A stretch of 7,566 bases of DNA, taken from Myxococcales bacterium (GTDB lineage: Bacteria; Myxococcota; Polyangia; Fen-1088). A model generated the notes under the pieces. That model was not told the origin of the DNA, made no database searches, and worked only from the letters and a program-made list of their open reading frames with translations. Positions 1 to 6,077 of the stretch are shown here, piece by piece (within the stretch, counting starts at the first letter, position 1; each line of letters opens with the position of its first letter). The position numbers were made by a program, and so were the translations under genes. The stretch is from contig PMCR01000329.1 of assembly GCA_003155465.1 (NCBI GenBank), positions 1 through 7,566 on the forward strand. The letters are read 5' to 3'.

Positions 1-418
1 GTGCTGGGATTTCACCGAGCAGGATCCCTGTCCCATTTGTCGCGATGCCCGGCGTGATTCATCGCTGGTGTGCGTGGTCGCGCAGCCGCAGGATGTCTTG
101 GCCGTGGAACGTGCGGGCGGCTACCTTGGGCGCTACCACGTGCTGCATGGGGTGCTTTCGCCGCTGGATGGCATCGGGCCCGACGACCTGCGCGTCGCGG
201 AGTTGGTCAAACGTTGCAGCGGCGACATCAAGGAGGTCATCGTCGCCACCAACCCGAGCGTGGAGGGCGAAACCACCGCCGTGTATCTGGCCAAGTTGTT
301 GCGGCCTCTCGGCGTGCGCTGCAGCCGCATCGCCACGGGCGTGCCCATGGGCGGCGAGTTGGAATATGCCGATCGACTGACCCTGTCGCGTGCGATACAC
401 GGGCGCCGGGAAATGTAG
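1..418 (+). CDS. recR: Recombination mediator RecR, C-terminal part (5' end outside window)
   Basis: RecR works with RecO and RecF to load RecA onto single-stranded DNA at gaps during recombinational repair. The reading frame enters from the left edge (first full codon at base 2) and ends with TAG at 416-418, leaving 138 residues. Seen directly: the tail of the zinc finger (Cys, then CPIC ten residues on), followed by the TOPRIM fold with the RecR-typical stretches GRYHVLHG, LSPLDGIGPDDL, ATNPSVEGE and GGELEYADRLTLSRA, and the usual RecR ending GRRE. The N-terminal helix-hairpin-helix and first zinc-binding cysteines lie outside the window. One oddity: the TOPRIM segment reads VVAQPQD where many RecR proteins have VVExPxD, so the usual Glu is Ala. 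The family call is secure. mglB follows after a 173-base gap on the same strand. Confidence 0.96.
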   Translation, partial: CWDFTEQDPCPICRDARRDSSLVCVVAQPQDVLAVERAGGYLGRYHVLHGVLSPLDGIGPDDLRVAELVKRCSGDIKEVIVATNPSVEGETTAVYLAKLLRPLGVRCSRIATGVPMGGELEYADRLTLSRAIHGRREM

Positions 419-506
419 GCAGTTCTGTTGCCGGCCCCGGATCCCTGGTAAGCTGCCCTTCATTCCCGTTCTTTGATGTGGGAGAGAACCCAAGCGATTC
501 GATATC

Positions 507-534
507 TTGAAAGCCTGTGCGTGCCGATGTTAAT
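507..534 (+). promoter_or_regulatory. Weak candidate promoter for mglBA
   Basis: TTGAAA at 507-512 resembles a -35 box. GTTAAT at 529-534, after a 16-base spacer, matches four of six -10 positions but misses the first two. It is the best sigma-70-like pair I found in the 173-base gap between recR and mglB. Expression by read-through from recR is equally possible, since no convincing terminator follows recR. Confidence 0.2.
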
Positions 535-571
535 GGTTGCAAGACCTAGCGGTATGAGCTTGACTCGGCGC

Positions 572-578
572 GAAGGAG
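572..578 (+). promoter_or_regulatory. Shine-Dalgarno-like site of mglB
   Basis: GAAGGAG lies 13 bases before the ATG at 592, somewhat far for a ribosome binding site. In-frame alternatives GTG 607 and ATG 610 are even farther away. The start at 592 is preferred because it gives 159 residues, the length I recall for Myxococcus xanthus MglB, with matching N-terminal spacing. Confidence 0.45.
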
Positions 579-591
579 CCCAAATAGCCAG

Positions 592-1071
592 ATGAGCGGC
601 CCCGATGTGATGTTTCCCGAGGAGCAACGACAGATTGCCTCTGTCTGTCAGCGCCTGCACCGAGATGCCAACGGCAAGGCCGTGCTTCTGATCGGCCGTG
701 ATGGGCAACCCATCGCCGAGGCGGGCGAGGTGGGTGAGATCGACGTGACCTCGCTCTCGTCGCTGACCGCGGGCAACGTGGCGGCGACAGGCGGCATCTC
801 CAAGATCCTGCGCGAGAAGGACTTCACCAGCCAGTTCCACGAGGGTGAGAAGACCCATGTGCACATCACCCTGGTGGCCGGCCGGGCCATCCTCGTGGTC
901 TTGTTCGACGAGCGATCGTCTCTCGGCCTGGTTCGTCTTCGCGTCAGGAAGGCAGCCGAGGAGATGGCACGCTTGTTTGAGGAGGTGGCCAAGAAGGCCG
1001 CTTCCAGCACCAGCCCGTCTATCTTGAACGAGATCACCGACGCTGACATCGACAAGCTCTTCAACGACTAG
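592..1071 (+). CDS. mglB: MglB, roadblock/LC7 GTPase-activating protein for MglA
   Basis: MglB is a cytoplasmic homodimeric roadblock/LC7-domain protein. In Myxococcus it sits at the lagging pole and stimulates GTP hydrolysis by MglA, restricting active MglA to the leading pole. The 159-residue product has a roadblock fold over about residues 8-133. Visible features are GKAVLLIGRDGQPIAEAG (29-46), the family signature TSLSSLTAGNVAATGG (53-68), QFHEG (81-85), the hydrophobic strand AILVVLFD (99-106) and SLGLVRLRV (110-118). A Ser/Pro/Ala linker leads to the acidic tail EITDADIDKLFND, which corresponds to the C-terminal helix that contacts MglA in Myxococcus. From memory, the similarity to M. 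xanthus MglB is full length. mglA starts 12 bases downstream, so the two are almost certainly co-transcribed. The identity rests on both the sequence and the partner gene. Confidence 0.96.
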   Translation: MSGPDVMFPEEQRQIASVCQRLHRDANGKAVLLIGRDGQPIAEAGEVGEIDVTSLSSLTAGNVAATGGISKILREKDFTSQFHEGEKTHVHITLVAGRAILVVLFDERSSLGLVRLRVRKAAEEMARLFEEVAKKAASSTSPSILNEITDADIDKLFND

Positions 1072-1083
1072 CTGTCGCCACCG

Positions 1084-1677
1084 ATGAGCTTCATCAACTA
1101 CTCATCCCGCGAGATCAACTGCAAGCTGGTGTACTACGGCCCGGGTCTTGGCGGGAAAACCACCAACCTTCAGTTCATCTACGCCAAGACCAGCCCCGAG
1201 GCGAAGGGCAAGATGATCTCGCTCGCGACCGAGACCGAGCGGACCCTGTTTTTCGACTTCTTGCCGCTTTCCCTCGGTGAGATTCGCGGATTCAAGACCC
1301 GATTTCACCTTTACACCGTGCCGGGCCAGGTCTTCTACGACGCCAGTCGCAAGCTGATCCTCAAGGGCGTGGACGGCGTGGTCTTCGTGGCCGATTCGCA
1401 GGTCGAGCGCATGGAGGCGAACAGCGAGTCGCTAGACAACCTGCGCCAGAACCTGATCGAGCAGGGCTATGACCTCGACAAGCTCCCGTTCGTCATGCAG
1501 TACAACAAACGAGACTTGCCCAACATCGCGTCAGTGGCGGAGCTGCACGCGGCGCTCAACCCGACCAACGTGATCGAGTTCGAGGCCCGCGCCACGACTG
1601 GTGTCGGGGTTTTCGAAACCCTCAAAGCTATCGCCAAAGCCGTGCTGACCGAGCTGAGGCGGGGCAGCGGCGGGTAG
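1084..1677 (+). CDS. mglA: MglA, Ras-like small GTPase controlling motility polarity
   Basis: MglA is the bacterial Ras-superfamily switch that, bound to GTP at the leading pole, activates type IV pili and assembles gliding-motility complexes in Myxococcus. The 197-residue product is about the family's usual length. Seen directly: P-loop [10 protein letters not shown] (19-28), Arg53 in TETERT (the intrinsic arginine-finger position), the G3 motif TVPGQ (78-82) with Thr78 in place of the Ras-type Asp and the catalytic Gln82, and NKRD (141-144) for guanine recognition. The MglA hallmark [19 protein letters not shown] spans 56-74. All nucleotide-binding residues are intact, so it should be active. 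The start follows the mglB stop by 12 bases, with no Shine-Dalgarno sequence in the preceding 20 bases (GTCGCCACCG lies directly before ATG). Translation may therefore depend on coupling to mglB. Confidence 0.97.
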   Translation: MSFINYSSREINCKLVYYGPGLGGKTTNLQFIYAKTSPEAKGKMISLATETERTLFFDFLPLSLGEIRGFKTRFHLYTVPGQVFYDASRKLILKGVDGVVFVADSQVERMEANSESLDNLRQNLIEQGYDLDKLPFVMQYNKRDLPNIASVAELHAALNPTNVIEFEARATTGVGVFETLKAIAKAVLTELRRGSGG

Positions 1678-1733
1678 CTGCGCTTGTCGGGGAATTCGGG
1701 GCGCCGGGCAGGCCGGGCTGCGGCTAGCTGGCC

Positions 1734-1865
1734 GCGAGAGCGAGAGCGAGATCGTGGGCGTTGCGCGGGAGGCGAAGAGCGGGTCGCGGGTCGCGGTTCT
1801 CACACGCTCACGCGAATCGCCCACGCCGCCCGCTTTCCGCTGGTCGCTCACGCTACCGCTACCGC
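1734..1865. repeat. Long imperfect inverted repeat with simple tandem motifs
   Basis: The purine-rich left arm at 1734-1754 (GAGAGC-type tandem motif) pairs with the right arm at 1844-1865 (CGCTAC-type tandem motif); by eye about 16 of 21 positions are complementary. Weaker pairing continues inward, for example GCGGGAGGCG near 1765-1774 with CGCCGCCCGC at 1824-1833. A doubled GGGTCGC lies at 1781-1794 near the centre. The region lies between the convergent genes mglA and the S8 protease. It could be a structured 3' element, an old mobile remnant or only low-complexity sequence with strand bias. It lacks a T-run, so it is not a standard intrinsic terminator. Confidence 0.45.
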
Positions 1866-1875
1866 GCACGCTGGC

Positions 1876-1890
1876 CGATCTGTGAGATCG
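1876..1890. repeat. Perfect short hairpin with GATC in both arms
   Basis: CGATCT-GTG-AGATCG is a perfect 6-bp stem with a 3-base loop. Each arm holds a GATC site, so a Dam-type methylase such as the one encoded at 6074-7006 could modify it. It lies directly before the REP-like hairpin, in the gap between the convergent mglA and protease genes. No T-run follows on either strand. Confidence 0.55.
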
Positions 1891-1911
1891 TAGGAGCGAC
1901 CTGCCGGTCGC
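1890..1911 (+). repeat. REP-like hairpin with GTAG head
   Basis: GTAG (1890-1893) followed by the perfect palindrome GCGACC-TGCC-GGTCGC (1896-1911, 6-bp stem, 4-base loop) has the layout of bacterial REP elements: a conserved GTAG or GGAG tetranucleotide 5' of a GC-rich stem, in an intergenic site between convergent genes. REP elements are mobilised by RAYT transposases, and none is encoded in this window. Only one full copy is visible here, so its repetitive nature is inferred from form. It could also help block read-through between the convergent genes, although no U-tract is present. Confidence 0.5.
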
Positions 1912-1918
1912 CCGTGTC

Positions 1919-3751
1919 CTATTTCCGTAGGATGAGCGCGCCGAGGCCGGCGGCCAGAAAGGCGTTGGCCACGAGCCACGCCCGGTCGAGGAAATCGGGG
2001 ACGAAGCGGATGTCGGCGGTGTAGGCGCAGGCGGCAAACAGAAGGCCGCCTGCTACGCCGAAAGCCAACCCGGCCAGGGCCGGGCGCAGGGAGCGCAGGC
2101 CATACAGCAAGGCGGCCGCGCCGACCGGAAGCAAGGCACTCCACAGCAACGGATTTCCTTGACCAGCGGGGCCAAAGAGCAACGCGAGCGACTCCAGTGC
2201 CCCGGTGCCGATTGCCGAGTCGGCCAGCCACGCGGGCGTTCCCAGCGACGGAAGGAAGAAAAGCCCGGAGGCCCCGAGCACCAACGCGCCTGCAAAGGCC
2301 CAGGCCGGTCCACCTCCCAGCCTCTCGCGCCGGTGCACCCCGCCGAGGCCCAGCAGCCCCAGCGCCGCTCCCAACCCGAGGCTGGCCGCCGCGCGGGAGC
2401 TTCTGGCCTTTCGCAGGGCAGCCCCGGCGTCCGCGATTCCGGCGCCGTAGTGGTCGTCGATGCGGCGACCGCTGGCCGAGGACGCCGGTTTGGGCTTCCG
2501 AGCGGTGTCGACCAGGACCGTCTGCACGGCCTCGGGGCGCGTGACGCCGGCCCCCACCACCAGCGCTGCGATACCCGCTACATGGGGCGCCGCCATTGAC
2601 GTCCCCATGAACCACAGGTACCCGCTCTGTGCGCCGCCGGGCAGGATGGTGTTTTGCAGCACACCGTCTGGCTTGCCGTCGCCGTTCTGGTCCACGCGGG
2701 TATTTCCGCCGGGCGCTGCGATGTCTATCTCCTGGCCCCAGTTGGAGTAGAAGGTTGTGGTCTCGTCCCACTGGGTGGCCGCCACCGCGATGACATCTGG
2801 GTAGCGCGCGGGATAGCTGACCCGGCCGCGGCCGTCGTTGCCTGCCGCGGCCACCACGACCACGCCCTTGCGATGCGCGTACTCGATAGCGCGGCGGACG
2901 GGCGTGACCGGGAACGGTCCGCCCAGGCTCAGGTTGATGACGCTGGCATCGTGGTCGGCCGCAAAACGAATAGCCTGGGCGATGGCCGCCATCGAGCCAG
3001 AGCCCCTGCCGCCCAGAACCTTGAGCGGCATGATAGCGGCGCCAAAGGCGATCCCAGCCACCCCGCGCCCGTTGTTCGTCGTTTGGGCAATGGTCCCGGC
3101 CACATGCGTGCCATGGCCGTGATCGTCGTCGGTGTTGTCATTGTCGGCCACGAAGTTGAAGCCAGGCACGAAGCGTGTGCCCTGCAGGTCAGGGACGCGG
3201 GTGACACCTGTGTCGATCACGGCCACCACGACGCCACGGCCTTGGCCCAGTTTCCACGCCGCAGGCAGCCCGACTTGGCGCAGGTGCCACTGGTAGCGGA
3301 AACAGGGATCGTTGGGGAAGCCTGTGCCGGCCTCACCCGAACGGTCGTCTTTCGCGCACTCGGGCACTTCCACAGGCGGTGCATTCGGCGTCCAGTCCTC
3401 GGGAAACAGACTGACCGGGACGTCGTAGTCGACCGACTCGACCATGGGGTCCGCGCGCAGCCTGCGGGCCGCGTCATCCGCGTCGTGCGGTGTGCGAAAA
3501 TGGATGCGATACATCCGGTCACTTGCCGAAAAGCGACTGAGGGGTTCGTCCACGTAGCCGCGGGAGGCCAGCTCCTGCTCCGTGATGTCATCCCGAAAGT
3601 CGACGATCAGCGTAGTGGGGCTCATGCGTTCGGCAGCAAGCAGGTCGTCAGCCGGGAGTGGGCCGCCGGGGTGCGGAGACACGCCACGCCACGACCAGAC
3701 AGTGATCCCGGTCAACCCCAGCAAGATGGCGGCGGCTGTCTTTGCACCCAT
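1919..3751 (-). CDS. Exported S8 (subtilisin-family) serine protease with C-terminal membrane domain
   Basis: This gene encodes a subtilase predicted to cut proteins outside the cytoplasm. With the ATG at 3751 (610 residues), the order is: signal peptide or anchor (about 4-20), propeptide-like region starting TLIVDFRDD (46-114), then the catalytic domain (about 145-448). The triad is complete: Asp180 in VIDTG, His213 in HGHGTHVAG and Ser385 in GTSMAAPHVAG, with oxyanion Asn305 in AAGND. A calcium-loop-like DQNGDGKPDG lies at 354-363. About five hydrophobic segments follow (454-472, 481-500, 533-551, 558-577, 591-608). Arg-rich loops after segments 1 and 3 fit a periplasmic catalytic domain under the positive-inside rule. 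Cys132 and Cys150 could form a disulfide. An in-frame TTG at 3793 would add 14 residues, but it spoils the signal peptide. No Shine-Dalgarno is seen. The substrate is unknown. Confidence 0.93.
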   Translation of the reverse strand: MGAKTAAAILLGLTGITVWSWRGVSPHPGGPLPADDLLAAERMSPTTLIVDFRDDITEQELASRGYVDEPLSRFSASDRMYRIHFRTPHDADDAARRLRADPMVESVDYDVPVSLFPEDWTPNAPPVEVPECAKDDRSGEAGTGFPNDPCFRYQWHLRQVGLPAAWKLGQGRGVVVAVIDTGVTRVPDLQGTRFVPGFNFVADNDNTDDDHGHGTHVAGTIAQTTNNGRGVAGIAFGAAIMPLKVLGGRGSGSMAAIAQAIRFAADHDASVINLSLGGPFPVTPVRRAIEYAHRKGVVVVAAAGNDGRGRVSYPARYPDVIAVAATQWDETTTFYSNWGQEIDIAAPGGNTRVDQNGDGKPDGVLQNTILPGGAQSGYLWFMGTSMAAPHVAGIAALVVGAGVTRPEAVQTVLVDTARKPKPASSASGRRIDDHYGAGIADAGAALRKARSSRAAASLGLGAALGLLGLGGVHRRERLGGGPAWAFAGALVLGASGLFFLPSLGTPAWLADSAIGTGALESLALLFGPAGQGNPLLWSALLPVGAAALLYGLRSLRPALAGLAFGVAGGLLFAACAYTADIRFVPDFLDRAWLVANAFLAAGLGALILRK

Positions 3752-3759
3752 AGTTTTCA

Positions 3760-3765
3760 AGTATA
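3760..3765 (-). promoter_or_regulatory. Candidate -10 box of the S8 protease gene
   Basis: On the minus strand, TATACT at 3765-3760 matches five of six -10 positions. Transcription would start near 3753, almost at the ATG at 3751, implying a leaderless or nearly leaderless mRNA. That fits the absence of a Shine-Dalgarno site. No good -35 is found at 16-18 bases; TTGCGA at 3793-3788 is 22 bases away, too far. Confidence 0.3.
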
Positions 3766-3913
3766 TCCGGCTGAGGCGTGGACCACATCGCAATGCTGCA
3801 CTGGAATAGCTGATCGCAGCATGGGAAGGGAGGAGAGGGGCAGGTGGCGGTGGCCAGAGGTTGACCCTGTCAGGAGCTGTCTCGGCACTGATCCTTGCGG
3901 ACCCACGAGTAGG

Positions 3914-3941
3914 TTGACGTATGGGAACCTAGGAGAATAAA
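3914..3941 (+). promoter_or_regulatory. Candidate sigma-70 promoter of the TPR/barrel gene
   Basis: TTGACG (3914-3919, five of six -35 positions) is followed after 16 bases by AATAAA (3936-3941, four of six -10 positions). This would start transcription near 3949 and give a leader of about 54 bases before the ATG at 4003. It is the best promoter-like pair in the 251-base divergent gap. The rest of that gap shows a purine-rich run (3823-3840) and no gene. Confidence 0.4.
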
Positions 3942-3986
3942 GTTTCAACACCTCCCGCCTGTCCACCAATAGATTAGACGCCGCTG

Positions 3987-3992
3987 TAGGAG
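3987..3992 (+). promoter_or_regulatory. Ribosome binding site of the TPR/barrel gene
   Basis: TAGGAG lies 10 bases before ATG 4003 and 13 before the next ATG at 4006, supporting a start at one of these adjacent codons. It is the best-placed Shine-Dalgarno site in the window. Confidence 0.6.
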
Positions 3993-4002
3993 CTTTCCCC
4001 CA

Positions 4003-5508
4003 ATGATGTTGATTTCGAAAAGGTATCGCTATGCCGTGCTCCTCACCATTTTCAGCGCGGCAGTCACCTGGGGGATTCGGGCCGAGGCCGAAGATTCAGA
4101 CGCTGTGCAGAAGGCAATCGCGCTCAACAAGCAGGCACTTGCCGCCTTTGCCAACCTGGACGTGCAGGAGGCCGCCAAGCTGCTCAAGGAAGCGCTTGAG
4201 CTGTGTGAGACCGCGCAACTGGAGAAGCACCCGATGGCTGCGCGCACGCACGTGCACCTTGGGGTGGTCTACGTGGCTGGGCTCAAGCAGCGTGACCAGG
4301 GCATGGAGGAGTTCAAGAAGGCCCTCCGGCTCGATCCCCAGATCAAGATCACCAAGGCCATGGTCAACCCCGAGGTCCAGTCGGCATTCGCAGAGGCTTC
4401 CATGGATGTCTCTGAAGAAGTCGAAAGCGCGGGAAGCGCCCCCGGCGCGGCAAAGCCCGAGCTCCCGGCTGCGCAGCCGGCCGAGCCCGCGCAGCCTGCC
4501 CAGCCCACAGCCTCGGCTGACAGTGCCATCGTTCACACCCCGGCGACTGAGGGAGCGGTGGGCAAGCCCATCCCCGTCCGGGCGCAGGTTCCAGCGTCTC
4601 TGGGCGGCGAGAGGGTGGTGCTGGTCTACCGGCCCCAGGGTGCGGCGGACTTTCTCACGCGCGAGATGGACCCGGTCAAGGATAGCGACTGGTACCAAAC
4701 GGAGATTCCGCCCGAAGCGACCAGCGGCGCATCGGTTGCGTACTACATCCTGGCGCAGAACGGACAGGGCCAGCCAGTGGCGCAGAATGGGACCGCGGCC
4801 GAACCGCATGTCGTCGACCTGGGCGGCGCGGCCGCCAGCGGCGGAATCATCGACGGCGTGAACCCTGATGGCGCGACTGAGGCGGGCGCCGAGGGAAGTG
4901 AGGAGGGTGAGGGTCTGTCCCTCTGGGTTGCGCTGACCGGAGGCACCGGCTTCGGCTACCACTCGGGCACGCCCGAGGCAAACCGCACGGACGATCAGGG
5001 AAGAAGCCTGAAGAGTTCCGGGATTGCCATGTCCCAGCTCCTTCAGATCTCTCCTGAGGTGGGCTACTTCCTCTCCGACAACCTGCTGTTGTCGGTGCAG
5101 GGTCGATTTCAGCTCGTCACTGGCGCCAGCAAGGTCAAGTTCAGCGACGCCGAGAAGAACAAGACTGCCTGCAACGGGGGCACCTGCCAGCCGTCCCACT
5201 ACGCGCTGGCGGGGTTGGCAAAGGTGACGTGGTTCTTGGGCCAGCCCGGTAGAGTCATGCCCTTTCTTTCCCTGGCTGCGGGCGCAGGCCAGATTCGTCA
5301 GGTGGTCGGCGTCGGGAAGCTGGAGGGCTGTTCGTCAACCTGCAAGGATACCGTGGTGGGAGGACTCGTCCTGTTTGGGCCGGGCGCCGGTATCACTATC
5401 GAGTTGAGCACTCATTTTTCTCTCGTGGCCGGCGTCAACGTCCTGGTGGGCGTGCCCAAGGTGATGGCCAACGCGGACGCGAATTTCGGTATTGCCTATC
5501 TGAGGTAG
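4003..5508 (+). CDS. Envelope protein: signal peptide, TPR region, Pro/Ala linker, probable outer-membrane beta-barrel
   Basis: I do not recognise a named family. The 501-residue product starts with a signal peptide (basic SKRYRY, hydrophobic 11-24, likely cleavage near AEA at 27-29). Residues 33-135 are helical with TPR-like spacing (NKQALAAFANLDVQEAAKLL; MEEFKKALRLDP). A Pro/Ala/Glu-rich linker (143-173) follows. A beta-rich domain (about 176-273) contains VRAQVPASLGGERVVLVYRP and SDWYQTEIPPEATSGASVAYYI, the style of Ig-like modules in myxobacterial envelope proteins. An acidic Gly/Glu linker (290-304) leads to alternating, glycine-rich strands (305-501) typical of an outer-membrane barrel. 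Cys390/Cys395 and Cys443/Cys447 sit in likely loops and could form disulfides. The C-terminus (AYLR) lacks the usual terminal aromatic residue, which weakens the barrel call. The stop overlaps the adenosyltransferase stop by 13 bases. A motility role near mglBA would be speculation. Confidence 0.88.
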   Translation: MMLISKRYRYAVLLTIFSAAVTWGIRAEAEDSDAVQKAIALNKQALAAFANLDVQEAAKLLKEALELCETAQLEKHPMAARTHVHLGVVYVAGLKQRDQGMEEFKKALRLDPQIKITKAMVNPEVQSAFAEASMDVSEEVESAGSAPGAAKPELPAAQPAEPAQPAQPTASADSAIVHTPATEGAVGKPIPVRAQVPASLGGERVVLVYRPQGAADFLTREMDPVKDSDWYQTEIPPEATSGASVAYYILAQNGQGQPVAQNGTAAEPHVVDLGGAAASGGIIDGVNPDGATEAGAEGSEEGEGLSLWVALTGGTGFGYHSGTPEANRTDDQGRSLKSSGIAMSQLLQISPEVGYFLSDNLLLSVQGRFQLVTGASKVKFSDAEKNKTACNGGTCQPSHYALAGLAKVTWFLGQPGRVMPFLSLAAGAGQIRQVVGVGKLEGCSSTCKDTVVGGLVLFGPGAGITIELSTHFSLVAGVNVLVGVPKVMANADANFGIAYLR

Positions 5509-6077
5509 GGGAGGCGGCGCCTTCTCGACGGCTTGGAGGTGGGGACATCTTTGCGGCCGCAGAGCCGCGTGGCGTAGCGGGCCGCGACGAAGAGCGCGTC
5601 GGAAAGGCGGTTGAGGTACGGGACGATGGAGCCGCCGACAGGCTCCTCGGCAGCCAGGCGCACCACCTGGCGCTCAGCGCGTCGGCAAACGGTGCGCGCG
5701 AGGTGCAGGCATGCAGCCGCGGGGCTGCCGGCAGGGAGGATGAAGTCGCGCAGCGGCGGCAGGGTTTGTGCCCACGCATCGATGTCGCGCTCCAAGGCCG
5801 TGACGTGGCGGACCGCGATTCTTCTGGACGGAGCGGCCAGATCCGCGCAAAGCCCGGAAAGCTCGTCTTGCACGCGGCCCAAGCGAGCGGTCAGGCGTGT
5901 CGCACCGGGGGGCGCAGCAGGTTCCTGCAGCAGAGCACGCGCGAGCCCGATACACGCGGAAAGCTCATCCACGGCTCCCAGACACTCCAGCCGTTGCGCG
6001 TGCTTGGCCACGCGCTGCCCGCCGGGAAGCTGCGTCTTCCCGCGATCACCCCTGCGTGTGTAGATTCTGGCCGTCAT
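5496..6077 (-). CDS. PduO-type cob(I)alamin adenosyltransferase
   Basis: This enzyme transfers the 5'-deoxyadenosyl group of ATP to cob(I)alamin (or cobyrinic acid a,c-diamide), making adenosylcobalamin in the cytoplasm. The 193-residue product has the full PduO signature: N-terminal ATP-binding segment YTRRGDRGKTQLPGG (6-20), ECLGAVDELSACIGLAR (31-47), FILPAGSPAAACLHLARTVCRRAER (112-136) with the conserved Arg/Glu cluster, and YLNRLSDALFVAAR (154-167). A basic tail (KPSRRRR) follows the core. The ATG at 6077 overlaps the methyltransferase TGA as ATGA. With no Shine-Dalgarno site seen, translational coupling is likely. I see no cobalamin riboswitch and no other cobalamin gene here, so it may serve salvage or a B12-dependent enzyme elsewhere. 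It resembles PduO/MMAB rather than CobA/BtuR or EutT; the precise subtype name is left open. Confidence 0.93.
   Translation of the reverse strand: MTARIYTRRGDRGKTQLPGGQRVAKHAQRLECLGAVDELSACIGLARALLQEPAAPPGATRLTARLGRVQDELSGLCADLAAPSRRIAVRHVTALERDIDAWAQTLPPLRDFILPAGSPAAACLHLARTVCRRAERQVVRLAAEEPVGGSIVPYLNRLSDALFVAARYATRLCGRKDVPTSKPSRRRRLPYLR

Noticed and set aside
419..480. Possible terminator after recR around CCGGCCCCGG and GGATCC
   Set aside because: The inverted repeats are only 4-6 bases and no T-run follows, so a terminator cannot be supported.
1684..1893. Small plus-strand open frame after mglA
   Set aside because: It starts with TTG without a ribosome binding site and translates simple tandem repeats (Arg/Glu/Ala-rich). 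It lies within the inverted-repeat region and looks non-coding.
3823..3840. 18-base all-purine run in the divergent intergenic region
   Set aside because: It could favour unusual DNA structure, but it is short, lacks mirror symmetry and has no partner tract. It was not treated as a feature.
3883..3898. Sigma-54-like sequence GGCAC...TTGC upstream of the TPR/barrel gene
   Set aside because: The GG and GC elements are separated by 11 bases rather than the strictly required 10, so it is unlikely to function.
2654..3940. Long open frame (428 codons) on the plus strand, antisense to the S8 protease gene
   Set aside because: The minus-strand frame encodes a complete subtilase with all catalytic motifs. 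The antisense frame has no recognisable domain, is rich in His/Arg/Gly and is expected by chance in GC-rich coding DNA.
3757..3969. 70-codon minus-strand open frame upstream of the protease gene
   Set aside because: It uses a TTG start, lacks a ribosome binding site and domain signature, and overlaps the proposed promoter of the divergent gene.
4096..5199. 367-codon minus-strand open frame opposite the TPR/barrel gene
   Set aside because: It has no domain signature, and the plus-strand frame has a signal peptide, a ribosome binding site and a coherent domain order.
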